Of a stretch of 64,000 bases of DNA, positions 24,463 to 36,476 are shown in pieces. The stretch covers positions 2,502,501 through 2,566,500 of the forward strand of contig NC_135566.1 of assembly GCF_964340395.1 (NCBI RefSeq). The letters run 5' to 3'. Under the pieces are notes generated by a model. That model searched no databases, was not told where the DNA came from, and saw only the letters and a program-made list of their open reading frames with translations. A program made the position numbers and the translations under genes. Position 1 is the stretch's first letter. The number at the start of each line of letters is the position of its first letter. This DNA comes from Glandiceps talaboti. Lineage: Eukaryota; Hemichordata; Enteropneusta; Spengelidae.

Positions 24463-25001
24463 TTCGTAACCCTTCCATTCTGTCTATTTTCATTGCGATT
24501 TACAACTGATGGTACCACCAGTGAGATGTCTATTTTTAAGATGGTGAGTTACAAAATACCACTATTAAGGTATCTATATGTAAGTTTAAATATCACAAGT
24601 AAGGTCTTTATATGTTAGTTACAAAATATCACAAGTAAGGTCGCTAAAACACTAAACTATACAAACTAAACTGATCATTTTCTGTTGAACATGATAACAT
24701 TACATATTTTGATCTATGGTTTCTACTTTAAGTAATAATCTTGTGTATCAATGTGTTTGGAAATATAATTCAGCTGAAATGCTAGTGTGTAGAGTTGTCA
24801 TGGTAACCATTAAATGGCCATGTGATGGTGGCTCAATCTGATGGTAGAAGTCTGATGTATAAATTCTGAAATATGCTTTAAAAAAAATATTGGTTGTAAG
24901 TGTTGTTATGACAACAGTAAAATCACCTCATGATGCCCATGTAATTTTTTATTCTTCATCTGGATTTGTAAGGCATAGTAAATAGTGTGTTAATATTACA
25001 G
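24463..25001. other. AT-rich non-coding sequence
   Basis: There is a small duplicated phrase (gttacaaaatatcac / aagtaaggtc near 24545-24645). No gene is seen. Confidence 0.5.
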
Positions 25002-25205
25002 TCAGGATGTGTCGACAGGTCCCCTGATGCCCATCTCACAATCGTGAATTTCACTACAAGTCAGAAACGTGTTCATTGGTATTCTACAGATGGTAGTTTT
25101 GTTGAAATCGGTGGCCGACACAAAATGATAATTAACGCTCCAGCTTTGCTCATAAAACTTTGTTGTTGCAGGCTACTCAAATTTATTTCTGGAGGCAGAC
25201 TGTAA
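25002..25205 (+). CDS. candidate terminal exon or conserved element
   Basis: After tgtgtgttaatattacag a phase-0 frame of 68 codons including the stop begins SGCVDRSPDAHLTIVNF and continues through QKRVHWYSTDGSFVEIGGRH before a stop at 25203-25205. CpG is locally enriched and the residues are well mixed, as in protein. No domain is recognised and no downstream poly(A) signal is close. It does not fit the phases of model A, so it would belong to another transcript or be non-coding. Confidence 0.25.
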   Translation, partial: SGCVDRSPDAHLTIVNFTTSQKRVHWYSTDGSFVEIGGRHKMIINAPALLIKLCCCRLLKFISGGRL

Positions 25206-26190
25206 AATTCACAAAGTCTGTCGTAAGTTTTCATTCAAAATATGAATACCTTCTATAATTTTCTACTCATTTCTGGTTATATAATTTTACGATCTCAGCA
25301 GTAATTTCATAAAATATTATTCTGGTAGACAAGAACGTTGACCTTACTATAATGTTGCTGGTTCATGTGGGTAATATTCTGGTGTTATCATTATTATTCA
25401 TATGACTGTGGTTGAGTATTAAATGAAGTTATTTAGTGTTACACATTTACAACAATTTGTTGTTGCTGTCATATTAATAACAAAAAAATGATTAAAATAG
25501 TTCTTTTGATTAAATTTGCAATTTGTCAAAATTTTCAATCTCAAGCAGCAAAGTATTTTTAATCAAAGTTCTTCATCTATTCATTGTACTTGACACAGAA
25601 ATCCCTCTCACCTACAAAATTACTAGGTATAAATTTTAACACAATTTGTGATGTTTGCTTTCGGCATTTACTCTAAACTGTTACATCAAACTGAACAAAA
25701 ATTTTGAATAAAAAGAAAATTACCGACTGACTTTTGACATTTTTGCAGTGTAACCTTTCACCTTTGACCCCTATCACCACCTTGTCGACACGTCAGTTTG
25801 TCACTGTCAGTTTGTGTGTAATTAGGAAATTTGAAGGAGAAATGAAGACAGGAAAAATAATAACTATTGGCATGCCGGGGTAATTGACTTCAGACCTCGG
25901 CTGCTGCTAAATTGGCAATTTTCATTTAAATTGGTGCTATTTTGACCCTTAGAATTGCTTTCCCTGTTTTGGTTGGGAAATATAATGAAGGTATGCAATT
26001 AAAATGTCATTTATTACAACAATAATACTGTCAATTTTTTTCTCCAACAATTGTTGAGTGTTTAGAGTTGATTCCTATTAAAAGTACGACACTAGAGGGA
26101 CTCTTACACTTACTATGTGTCCTGCATTTATTTCTATGTTCAAAGATTCAGAAGTTTTATACAAAGTTACATCACAAATGTGAAATAACA
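25206..26190. other. non-coding sequence
   Basis: The sequence is AT-rich. A GC-richer patch (about 25745-25900) contains ttgtcgacacgtcagtttgtcactgt and catgccggggtaattgac with a TAATTG word. No frame is supported. Confidence 0.45.
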
Positions 26191-26194
26191 CTAA

Positions 26195-26660
26195 CACTCA
26201 GTAAACTCAAACTTTGGCATAACAATTTCAACCAAAAACATGGGTTTCTTTTCTGTAACTTTGAAGTGACGCTATACATGTATACTCAAACTTTGGCATA
26301 ACAATTTCAACCCAAAAACGTGGGTTTCTTTTCTGTAACTTTGAAGTGACGCTATACATGTATACTCAAACTTTGGCATAACAATTTCAACCCAAAAACG
26401 TGGGTTTCTTTTCTGTAACTTTGAAGTGACGCTATACATGTATACTCAAACTTTGGCATAACAATTTCAACCCAAAAACGTGGGTTTCTTGCCTGTAACT
26501 TTTAAGTGACACTTTATGCTCAAACTTTGGCATAACAATTCCAACCATGAATGTGGGTTTCTAGTCTGTAACTTTGAAGTAACCCTATACGCTCAAACTT
26601 TGGCATAAAAATTTCAAATACACGTTTTTTTTCCCTGTAACTTTGAAGTGACCCTTACAC
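26195..26660. repeat. 80-bp minisatellite, ~5-6 copies
   Basis: The phrase tatactcaaactttggcata starts at 26281, 26361 and 26441, so the period is exactly 80 bp. Older, diverged copies flank it on both sides. The central units are nearly identical, which indicates recent expansion or conversion. Confidence 0.95.
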
Positions 26661-26974
26661 TTAGTATGTGTTGTGCATTTATTTCTACATTCATAGTTGA
26701 CTACAACTCTAAATTAAACATGCATTATCACTTACAGCTCTGAACACACTTTAGTGACAAAATTTTGAACAAAAATATGTTTCTCTGCAACTTTCAAAAA
26801 AGTCTTATCCCGAATTTAGATAATTTTCAAAGAAAAAGCCATTATCTTTTCATTGATAATAAAATTTCAATTAAAAAGGTCCTAATAAAGGACAGAAGAA
26901 ACATTCCTAATGCTTGACTTTTGTATTGTCTGATGATGCAGAAATGAATCCAGCCAAGAGATTTTTGTGTACTT

Positions 26975-27115
26975 ACAGCTAAAACTGGGAAAATTCACCA
27001 GAAGACTGTACATAACATATACATTACAGCTAAAACAGGGAGTGTTTACAGAAGACTGTACATAACATATGCATTTACAGCTAAAACAGGGAGTGTTCAT
27101 CAGAGTTTAGATAGT
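26975..27115. repeat. ~51-bp minisatellite, ~3 copies
   Basis: The phrase acagctaaaac(a/t)gggaa/gtgtt recurs at 26975, 27025 and 27077, with gaagactgtacataacatat between. A diverged inverted trace (ccagttttagctgta) follows at about 27171-27185. Confidence 0.88.
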
Positions 27116-27698
27116 TGATCAACTTTGACTGGAAATGTTTATGTTATATATAGTCTTTCGGCAAACACTGCCAGTTTTAGCTGTATTCACAAAAAACCTT
27201 ACTAGCATTCTTTTCTAACACTATAAAACTAGAGTGTTCTTACTAAACATGTGACAAAAGTGTAATTTCATCGGTGCCTTTCATGAATATTTTACATTAG
27301 ATCTTTTCCTCCACTTCCCCTGATTCAATTTTACACAGGAAGTTCAAAGCTGTCACTCTAGTACAAATTTTAACCTTTCTTTTGCATTCTGTGTCCCATT
27401 ACATTCAAGTTCATTCTTATCTTTATTAAACATACATGGATCTGTGAATCTGACTGGAAGCAGATCATAAAATAATATCTTTTAGCAATATGGTTTGTAT
27501 GTCAGCTTATTTTGTTTGGTAGGTCTACTGCGACTTGTTTTCTAGGTATTTGGCAGAGTTTCATCGCATCGCAATGTGCATGATTCTTTTATTCATTTTG
27601 TAATTTTACTTTTAAATGTCTCTACTCACTCTGATGAAATATTAAAGAGGTGCAATACTCTAACTGTGTCGTTTTCCTCCACCATAATTGCATTTTAG
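27116..27698. other. non-coding sequence
   Basis: The sequence is AT-rich with no gene. The last 50 bases form a good pyrimidine tract and acceptor for the candidate exon that follows. Confidence 0.5.
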
Positions 27699-27960
27699 GA
27701 GAAATCTTCCCCAGGTCAAACTCAGTAAATGGAATGATATGAGGCAAGATAGTACAGTTAAATGGTCTCAGACGGTCAACGCTCAGCTGTTCATCGTTGA
27801 CTCAACTGATAAGAGACAGAGAAAAGCTATATTGTCTATGGTTACTGCTGCATTGTGTCTTTATCTGGTTTTTTGGCTAATAGCGGCAAATAAAAAACAC
27901 ACTATGCATATCACTGAGAATCAGCATTTTGGAAAGACGATTAGGAATCATGATCATTGA
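27699..27960 (+). CDS. candidate terminal exon with a transmembrane-like segment
   Basis: The acceptor gtcgttttcctccaccataattgcattttag is one of the best in the window. From it a phase-2 frame runs 87 codons to a stop at 27958-27960. Its middle is polar and basic (STDKRQRKAILS). A hydrophobic stretch of about 18 residues follows (MVTAALCLYLVFWLIAA), then a polar His/Lys/Asn-rich tail. This layout suits a single-pass membrane anchor with a short tail. I recognise no family; no partner exon has been linked, and a conserved non-coding element is the alternative. Confidence 0.3.
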
Positions 27961-30900
27961 TGTTTAATGGTGCTGCTTGATGTCGCAGCATTTTAACCGA
28001 CATCAAGGACGACGGCCCTACATACAGAAATATCAGTGGAAATCTACGATAACATTACATAGAAATCTGTGACCATGCTGAAATGGAATAGAATGATTGC
28101 ACACATTAGGGGGTTTATCACAGTTGTAATACTGCTGTTAATGTCATATTGCTAAACTAGTCTGTTCCTTTATCTAACACATCACTCTCCAAATCTTGAT
28201 GTAAACCTTCCAAAAGTAGCATTTGGTGTCTTTTTTTGACAAATGTCGCCCATTTACAGTCTAACACATAATGTGGAACTTCAAGATAAGTTGCTTGAAT
28301 CCATGCCAGTGAAACCACACACAAACATCGTATATCTTGTATCCAACTATCACTGTCACTAAACTGTCTTTTTAATCTCTTTCATGAACATTAAAGCAAA
28401 TTTCCCTTCAGACTCACATTAGTTTCAGTAAGATAAAAATAATCGTGAAACAGATATTCATAAAAATTACGCAGTTTCAATGCTAAAGATACTTTTTTTG
28501 GTAAATTGTATTGAAATCAGTAAAAGATAGGGTTAACTATTTATTTAATAAACTAACTTTTCTTTTCCAAGTTTGTAAATTACTATGATCATCACTTTGT
28601 GCACAATTTGGCAACCGGCCATCTTGGTTTAAAATCTGGAAAACTTCATTCTCGCAAACCAGACCTGTTATTTCTTCTGCCATACTGCGAAATAAGGAAC
28701 TCTGGCATCTTAAGATGGACGGACGGGTATTTCAAATTAGTAATAAATATTCATGAGTATTGATGTAGTGACGACCCTTATGTTCTGGAGTGCAAGCATG
28801 TTCACCGACGTGTGTATCTAACACTGATCGGTGACTAATTATTACTTACACTCAGACTTCTACCTGACCAGTCATTCTGAACGAATGTCAATGTGACTAA
28901 TTTGTCTGTTTATAGGGATATTCTCTTGAAGCAGTGGTATATTCTGACCATATCAAGTGAGTCCAACAGGCAGACATAGCGTGAACAGCAAACGTTGACA
29001 GATGCATGCACTGAGTAAATGTGAGCGGGCGATTCAAAAGGCCCTTGTAAAACTTACAACTAACTAGTCTCATTTAAAACCATTAGGATAACCAATATAT
29101 GACGGTGCTAAAGAGTATTAAGTAAGAGCGGGGAAAGATTCGTTGAAAATTTACATTAACGGCTGAGAAACAGGTACTGTACAGAGTATTAGTAGTACAG
29201 GTGCCCTGAATGCAGTCCCAGTGTTCTGAAATCCCAAAAGAACACTGTGCTAAAAGATCACACTTATAAAGCATTCAGCCCAGAGTGTGAAGGTATAAAT
29301 CGTAAAGATACTGTTCCTTGTAAAATCAAGAGTATGGTAAACAACACTTCAATATCGTACAGGTTGTGAATGGAATTATGTTTATCTCGAGTGAACTCGC
29401 AAGAATCAGAAAATCTTGGCTTGTTGTAACCTATTTGTACTAACTTGATTCACGATCGTACCTGACGCCAAGTTTGATGGTACAGCAAATCTATGCTCTC
29501 ACAAACCCTATTTGACACTTTGAAGCAAGATTTATAGGTCGTTATTTTCTGTTCATACAGGTATCACTCCAATCTTGTCCAACGGATGACAAAAATCAAA
29601 TTTCAGCAACCAGAACCCAACTTGGCCAAGTCAGTTTTCAGTGTACGTACTAGTATCTTGTCAAGGCATTGTATATCACATGGTATGCTTGAGGCAATCT
29701 GATTGGTTGTAGTGTTGATGTACAAAGCCACAGGGATAAATACCTAGATTGTATATGAATGCTGCCACGGCCTTTCTGGACGGTGTGTTTTGGACAGTGT
29801 CATAAAAGAGGCCATGGTTTGTGATGATGGAAAAAATTTGACAGAATGTAGGCTGTTATCTGACAGCTAAAAGATTGTAGGAAAGGAAAGAGTTTCCTGT
29901 CAGATTTTGCTTGATTTCATTTGTGAAAATTCTGTACACACTGAGGTACAATGCTTGAAAAGATTACATCCTTTTCTACTAGCTTCTGTGGAAAAATTCT
30001 TGTCTCAAATAAAATTTGAGCAAACTTCAAAGTTAATACGTTTTACACCACAAATACCACTAAATGTGTTACTATTTTTTCATCTTGGTTCTCAGTAGTC
30101 AATGTCAAAATCATTAAAACTGAAGTATGAACTTGTTGGTTATAACATCTATTCCTGTTTGAATGGAATCTGCCATTTTTGATTTTTGTTAAATTTCTGA
30201 TGCCAAAAACTGTCTTCTATTACTTTTCTAAGATTCAAAATAACTGACCTTGAAATTTGGCATTTTTCAAGAGCGTCCTTTTTCTGGTGACACAACTTGG
30301 GATTAAGTAAATCATTGCTGAGTTGTATCTTGGTAATTACACTTTTAGTCAAATTTCAAGTAAACACAGTGTCTTCCAGATTATCCTAATTTTTCCTTTG
30401 GTTTTGACATGATTGCAATAAAAGAAGCTTATTCCCATTTTAATACACCCTATTCCCAGTGTTGTCATGGTAATGTAGAAGTCTGGAAGGAAAATATCAA
30501 CTTTTCTTCAAAACTTGAAAATCATCTCTTAATCTACAGTATTCATTTTTTAGTAATGACAAAGGTCAAACATCACCTTGTGTTTTGACAGTCTCACAAA
30601 CGACTCAAGACAGTTTTCTTCTTCTTAAAAAACTAAATGTATAACTATCAAAAAATGTGCGAACACCTCTGTCAGGAGCTGACGGTATGATTGCAATAAA
30701 ATCATCAATTTTTGATAAAGTTAATACCCACAATACTATCATCTAACATTATGAGCTGACAAAACAAAAAATAAAACTGTTTTCAAGATAATACAAAATT
30801 GATACATACTTCAGGCCAGATCATGAATATTCATAGCATTTTAATTTTAGAGGATCTTAAGGATGGTCTCACAATATCACAGAAACTGAGGAAGCAAAAT

Positions 30901-31720
30901 TAACTCTTTTAGAGGAAGGAGGGGTTTTTGATTCATTTTGAATGCTGAATGTCATTTTTGCGTAATGGTCATTGGAGAATTGATCCCAATCATTTGATCA
31001 TTAAGACGTACATGAATGACAATAACATTAAGGGACCCAACATCTTCACTTGTACTAAGGAATACTTTAGCAACAACAAAATGGATTTAAAAAAAGGAAT
31101 TCATTTGGGGATTTTTTTGGCACGTACACATCATTCCTGTCATTCCAACTATGCTGAAATGAAATTTCATAAATGAAATGGCCTAAAATCCAATCATGTG
31201 TAGATTTTACTCTGCCACTCTCAGTTTTCCCCACCACACCTGGCATTTTGTTAATGGGCAGAATCACATAATATATCATCAATGACCAACAACAAAATTG
31301 TTTTGGAGAAAGGGTGGGATTTTGACTTTGAAATTTTGGTTTCCTGAGATTACACGACATTTTGAGATGGTCCCTTTATACATCATACCCTGCTAGGTGT
31401 CACTTTGTGTCTTTCCATTATAGTCAGTCAGTACATTTTGTACGTATTTGTTAACACACTCTAACAGATTGTCTGCAGATACATTTATTCATGAAAAATG
31501 CTTTAAGGGGATACAGCTCAAGAACTTTTTGTTCTGTTCTTAGGAACGATGGCACAATGTCACACAAGCTAAATAAGGGAACTTTGTTTGTTGGAGGGGG
31601 GGGGTCTGGGGTTGGTAACACAATTGAAAAGAAATGGACACTGCGGCTACAAATAACTCATAACAAAAAAGTGTTATGATATGCAAAGAATGGCTTGATT
31701 TTGATAGTTGACCTTGTTTG
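27961..31720. other. mostly AT-rich non-coding sequence
   Basis: No gene is supported. A GC-richer island lies at about 28605-28740 (ggcaaccggccatcttggtt and a GGAC-type patch) and another at about 29400-29500. A minus-strand frame at 31067-31360 (97 codons) is unusually well mixed but has no domain and could belong to an old dispersed repeat. G-runs occur near 31598-31606. Confidence 0.45.
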
Positions 31721-31754
31721 TCAAAGTCAAAGTCAAAGTCAAAGTCAAAGTCAA
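31721..31754. repeat. (TCAAAG)n hexanucleotide repeat
   Basis: Five to six perfect TCAAAG units are present. The minus strand reads CTTTGA, the core word of TCF/LEF sites; function is not implied. Confidence 0.93.
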
Positions 31755-32004
31755 TCGTTACAGTCTTAAAAGAAACTTCAAAGCTTGCACCTGATATTGG
31801 AAAGACACTCAAATGGTGTCTATGTATTATAGTTTTTTTTACCTAATAATGCAATAAATATTGAATTGCAAAAATAAATATGGCTGTCATTGTGTCAAAT
31901 TTGCAAAGTGACAAGCATATGTACCAAATGATATCTCACTGTTGTGCTAGGTTTGAATGAATTCAGATATTGAATGTTAGGGAAATGATGTATTATGAAT
32001 ACAT

Positions 32005-32095
32005 GCCCGCACAGATGGATGGACAGACGGACGGACGGACGAACGGACGGGCGGACGGACGGATGGAGGGACAGACGGAGCCCACTGTAATAGTC
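32005..32095. repeat. (GGAC)n tail, possibly of a retroelement
   Basis: The degenerate (GGAC/GGAT)n array is followed by ggagcccactgtaatagtcccc. Such a tail-then-phrase layout is typical of the 3' ends of some invertebrate LINE or SINE elements, but no reverse transcriptase or tRNA head is visible upstream. Confidence 0.45.
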
Positions 32096-32099
32096 CCCT

Positions 32100-33690
32100 T
32101 CTTTGGTGTTTTATTAACAATATAGAATAATGTTATATTAATTGAGACTTGTCTAATTATCATTAGTAACCATGACATCTAGAATTGTTAGTTAAACAAA
32201 CCAAAAGATAATATAATGTTTAGGTACAACCAGAAATTGTCATTGCTGTCTAGATCATTGAGAAAATGGCAAACTATGCATAAATCTGTCAAAGATGTTT
32301 GGATATCTGATACACTTTCCAAGGTTCAAATTAACATAAATAATGACATCAGATAAGTTTTATTGAAGGCGATACAATGACATGTGTTTAGCAAGTTTCA
32401 TTTCCTAAAAATACTGTAGCTCAAATTGTGGTGATGACTTTTATTGATGACATCTATTCTACCACTGTATCCTTATATTATGTCTTTTCACAAATATGCA
32501 ACTTACGGAAAAAAACAGTGTTTGCACTTGCTTGTTTGTGGTAAGCAGGAATGAAACAAGGTTTATGCAAAGACATACAATGTAATTAGTGTTAGTAACT
32601 TGTCAAAGTATAAACACCACAGTAGCCCAGATCCCATGACTCTGTTTACTGATAGAACACTACAAGTTATAACATTGAACAGGAGTGCAAATGATAATGA
32701 GAAGAAGCCGATGATCATGCAGTATAGGGTTTGTTATTATTATGTTTACTAGAAACTTTCATAAAAATCACACTGTGCGATCATGTGATTTCTAGTACAA
32801 AGAATGATTGGGTAAAGCCTTCATTTGCATATAATTTGCATACAGGTTTGCAACGATGTGTCAGTACTGCACTGCAGTGCAAATACCACTAGTATGCACC
32901 AATGTAAGTATAATCACTGGTACATACATAATAATCTCTATTGTGCATTAGCGGTTTTGATTTTCTCCTAAATATGCTTTAATATTATGTATATGTTATT
33001 TACACACAGACTTTAAGCTGAAAATAGGGATTCAGTTACATACTGTATCACTTGTGCTAATAAAGATTGAGGTATGCTTCAATGATAAGAACACTTTTGT
33101 TGTTTTTTAAATAAAACTAAAACAATGAAAATATCATGATAGTGGCCATTATATGATCTAAAAAAAGTACAAGTAGTTCTCTAAATATTATGTTCATTGC
33201 GTTTCAGCAAGTGTGTTGATTAGGTAAATACAATCTACACCATATTCAAATTTCATATGGCTAGAAAACTCCTTAAAAACTCTTTGTGAATGCCAACGAG
33301 GCACTATAACTTTAAACTAAACACTGTTATGGGAGTTAATAACATGCAAGTATGTCTGCCGTACCTTATTGCATTAATCTGTAAAGTTAATTTCTAATTT
33401 AATAATTCAGTTCTGAAACTGTCAATATTTGTACTGATTTCAACAGGTCCCTAAGGACAATAGATATATCACACATTATTGTACTAATATTTCTCTTTTG
33501 TTTGGTCCGTTGATAATCTCTAGCACCTGAGCAGTAATGTAATGAGGAAAACAATATTTTGATCAAACGACATTTCTGTTATCGGCTCTACACACACACA
33601 CATACACGTCTGCTTGAGGTTCTCTCTTCACAAGTGTTTGAAATTATTGTCAGCATTGTGGGAGCAATAATGGTTTTCTTTATGATGCAC
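32100..33690. other. AT-rich non-coding sequence
   Basis: Nothing supported is present. Octamer-like words (atttgcatataatttgcat, about 32823-32841) and a ctgcactgcagtgcaa palindrome at about 32867-32882 are present. Confidence 0.5.
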
Positions 33691-34110
33691 ACAGGGTTCA
33701 GGAATAATTTGTACTAAGACTTCATGACTGCTTGGAAACCAAGACAGCCCAGCGGAGGGGAGAATATGTCTCAGAGAAAGCCTGACATCCATTTCATATT
33801 AATTACAAACATGGTGGTATCCTGGGAGACAGGCTGTCGTTTGGATGCAAATGAAGTCGTCGGTTTCTTCATCCCGTATCCAGGTGTGGGCTTTGCATGA
33901 TATATCTGTCATTTGTGAAGAAATGACAGCCTTACTCACATAATTGATGTTGATTTAAGCTGGTAATGACTATCCGTACAACAAGTGACGCCCTTGGAGG
34001 ACTTTTGTCTTAACAGTGATAAATGAAACCTCCTGACGTGGACCCTGGGGACCCATCAATTTCCCTCGTAGCTGTCATAAAATTCGGAATTCATTTTTCA
34101 CTTTTGGATG
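33690..34110. promoter_or_regulatory. candidate conserved non-coding element 3
   Basis: This is a GC- and CpG-richer island of about 420 bp. It holds the octamer ATGCAAAT (33845-33852), TGACAG/CTGTCA TALE-type words (33906-33911, 33924-33929) and TAATTGAT (33941-33948). GC-rich ends (agcccagcggagggg; gacgtggaccctggggaccc) bound it. POU, Meis/Pbx-type and homeodomain proteins are known to bind such words. No frame is supported, so regulatory function is the best guess. Confidence 0.35.
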
Positions 34111-34357
34111 ATTTCTTTTCTCTTCTTTTCTCTCTGCTTACTATGTAGGACGTTGAAAGCATTAATCATGTCATGATAAGTGGGTGAATCAAAACACCAT
34201 GGCTAAATTCAACTTGGCAGACTAATTACTGTATTAACAATTAGCATTTTCTAACTCAACACTCAAGCTTGTCATTGCTGAGGACATAAAGTTCACTATG
34301 ACAACCACTGTAGAATTATGCTTAAATTATGATGGCTAGATGTGTTTATTATTGCTG

Positions 34358-34660
34358 TAGGTGTGTGTCTGCCTGTCTTTGTGTGCCTGTCTGTGTGTGT
34401 GCATGTATGTGTGTGTATGTGTACTTGAGTTATGATTGCTAGAGATGTAAACTGCTGTTGTATTATGTTTGTAGGTGTGTTAGGTGTATGTCTGCCTGTC
34501 TGTGTCTGTATTGTACTTAAATTACAATGTCTAGAGATGTTTATAAGGACTGTTGTGGTATGTATGTATGTATGTATGTATGTATGTATGTATGTATGTA
34601 TGTATGTATGTATGTATGTATGTATGTATGTATGTATGTCTTAGTGTGCATGTGTGTGTA

Positions 34661-34740
<80 letters not shown>

Positions 34741-34790
34741 TGTACATGCATGTGTACATTTGTATGTGTAGTTTTAAAAGTGTATTATTT
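34358..34790. repeat. TG-rich region with (TGTA)n and (TG)n
   Basis: A degenerate TG/TGTC region leads into perfect (TGTA)n at about 34559-34639 and (TG)n with TTTG interruptions to about 34745. Frames on both strands are artefacts. Confidence 0.95.
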
Positions 34791-34907
34791 GTGTGCATGT
34801 GAGTGATATTTTCCAATCTGTCATCAGTCCATGCATGAAATACACTGCTGTCAAATAGTTCAAGTCAATGCATATCAGAACGTCTTATTACCTGTTTTAC
34901 CTGTAAA

Positions 34908-35112
34908 CCTGTTACAAGGTTACCAACCTGGTCATGCCTCGACGTGCTAAAAAATGACTTTTATTGCTGATTTGTTATGATAACGGTCATATCTTATTAT
35001 GCGTTTCGAACCTGTTACGAGGTTGCTGACCCGGTCACGCATCATGACCAAAAAATTACTATTACGCAGAGCTGATTTGCAGAGATAACTGGTCAAATCT
35101 TATTTTACATTC
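34908..35112. repeat. 102-bp diverged tandem duplication
   Basis: Two units begin at 34908 (acctgttacaaggtta) and 35010 (acctgttacgaggttg) and both end with catatcttatt / caaatcttatt. Each carries a CpG-containing GGTCA(T/C)GC word. The divergence is high but the order of words is kept. Confidence 0.75.
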
Positions 35113-35347
35113 GTATTTTATGTTTATTCCCTGTGGACAAATAAAACAATATTATCGAAATATAGTTATAACTGCTTGTGTAACACAATGGATGCCTTTC
35201 TTGTTATGAATATTTTATCAAGTTGGTTTTAGTAGTTACCAGAGCAACAGATTCTGCTCGTACGTTACTGTTGTTCTACTTATTTTATCACAATGCGATA
35301 TGTTTCTGTTTTGACATAAAATATAAATTCAGTTTGCTTTTTTACAG

Positions 35348-35412
35348 CAATGAGAACCAAAATGAATGCAATTCATCGACCAGCTTTGGGTTTGCAACCC
35401 ACAGCTGACCAG
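35348..35412 (+). CDS. candidate internal exon (exon 2 of model A), phase 1/0
   Basis: The acceptor cagtttgctttttttacag and donor CCAG|GTGAGA both look strong, and the 65 bases between are open in only one frame. That frame starts with two bases finishing a codon and reads MRTKMNAIHR then PALGLQPTADQ, ending in phase 0. The other two frames have stops. The first phase fits the donor at 8790 and the last fits the acceptor at 54906. The start contains an ATG, so a non-coding first exon upstream is an alternative. No domain is recognised. Confidence 0.4.
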
Positions 35413-35599
35413 GTGAGAAGTGTTAATGTTAAAATCATCACATGCAGTATTCTGTGTCTAGAACTCTTGTACACATTATTGCATTTAACAGCTTATGCAC
35501 TATACATTATATTGGGAAGTCCCGAGGTGGATTTTTAGTTCCTGTCAGTGTTTTGAATAATATTGTTTTCCTGCAACTTTTTTTGTTGTTACAAATATC

Positions 35600-35784
35600 A
35601 AATTTGTTTTGATAATATGCCAGAGTTTTCTGCCAAAAATATTGAAATAAATTCTTGTTTCTCGGTCACCTTTTGACAAAAATCAACTTTGTTTTAGATA
35701 GGATATTGAAATAAACCTTACTTTTGATAATACATCAAAGATTTCCCACCAAAAATATTGAAATAAATTACTCTTTTCTATCAC
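35600..35784. repeat. ~111-bp tandem duplication
   Basis: The phrase ccaaaaatattgaaataaatt occurs in both units, preceded by ttttgataata and followed by a T-rich run. The units start about 35610 and 35721. Confidence 0.75.
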
Positions 35785-35811
35785 TTTTTTTTTTTTTTTT
35801 TTTTTTTTTTT
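35785..35811. repeat. poly(T), 27 bp
   Basis: An unbroken T run ends in TAG. It could be an A-tail of a minus-strand retrocopy or an acceptor-like tract; neither is supported further. Confidence 0.9.
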
Positions 35812-35926
35812 AGCAAATATCAAGTTATATTTTGACAGGACTCATAGAAATAAGAATTAGTGATGAATAAGTATTTGTATTAATGTAAAATTTATGCATA
35901 TTTCAACAGATTTAATCTTGAATTGA

Positions 35927-35976
35927 CAGATGGGTGTTGTCATGAGGTGGGGAAACACTCAATGTAGGTCAGATGG
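35927..35976. repeat. left fragment of the 43-bp minisatellite split by an insertion
   Basis: One unit (acagatgggtgttgtcatga plus ggtggggaaacactc) precedes the foldback element. It belongs to the array that resumes at 36477. Confidence 0.9.
35968..35976. other. 9-bp target site duplication, left copy
   Basis: GTCAGATGG directly abuts the left end of the foldback element. The same nine bases follow its right end (36477-36485), and the interrupted minisatellite continues in phase only after the second copy. Confidence 0.8.
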
Positions 35977-36476
35977 TAGTCTTGCTGCTAGACGTTCAGG
36001 CTTTCTTTCGATACTATAAGCGAACGAAGTTCGCAGTGAGGGCTTGCCCGAACAGTCTAGCAAATGTCATTTTCAGACCAGACATTCCATTGAGATTAGT
36101 TGGTTGGGCCATGTATGCATATGTATACTTTAATATATTCAATCTCTGCATGCAGGTGTTGACAAACACATTTATGTCATTACTATGTCTTATCAGTTTA
36201 TGGTAATTATGTTTGATGAGTGTGTAGACGTTGTCATTCACACATTTTAGTTAATGCATTGGTGGTTATTTTTACAAGCCCCTCCTTAAGATGAATATGC
36301 ATGAAATATTAGCTATTGTCCTCTATTTGTGCTTGTCGCTAATACGGTTCTCTGATTGGCAGTTATTTATATCCTGATGACATTTGCTAGACCTTGGATG
36401 TTCCATCCTCGATAGTGATGTTCGGGCGTGTGTCGTATTCTATCGGAAGAACATCCGAGGTCTAGCAGATAGACTA
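35977..36476. mobile_element. 500-bp foldback/MULE-like MITE
   Basis: The ends are inverted repeats of about 95-100 bp (35977-36070 and 36377-36476): TAGTCTTGCTGCTAGACG against TAGTCTATCTGCTAGACC, ending inward at TCTAGCAAATGTCAT on both sides. Each arm can also fold on itself: the right arm has GCTAGACCTTGGATGTTC facing GAACATCCGAGGTCTAGC. GTCAGATGG is duplicated on both sides (9 bp), a length typical of Mutator-like elements. The interior has no coding capacity; the frames at 35973-36206 and 36014-36241 are not genes. CpG is well preserved compared with its surroundings, which suggests a recent arrival. Confidence 0.8.

Noticed and set aside
23332-24618. Several frames of 70-207 codons rich in Ser, Cys, Val, Tyr
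   Set aside because: They are translations of TGTC/TGTA/CATC microsatellites in every phase.
31067-31360. 97-codon minus-strand frame as a gene
   Set aside because: Mixed composition is intriguing, but there are no splice signals or recognisable domain; an old dispersed repeat is as likely.
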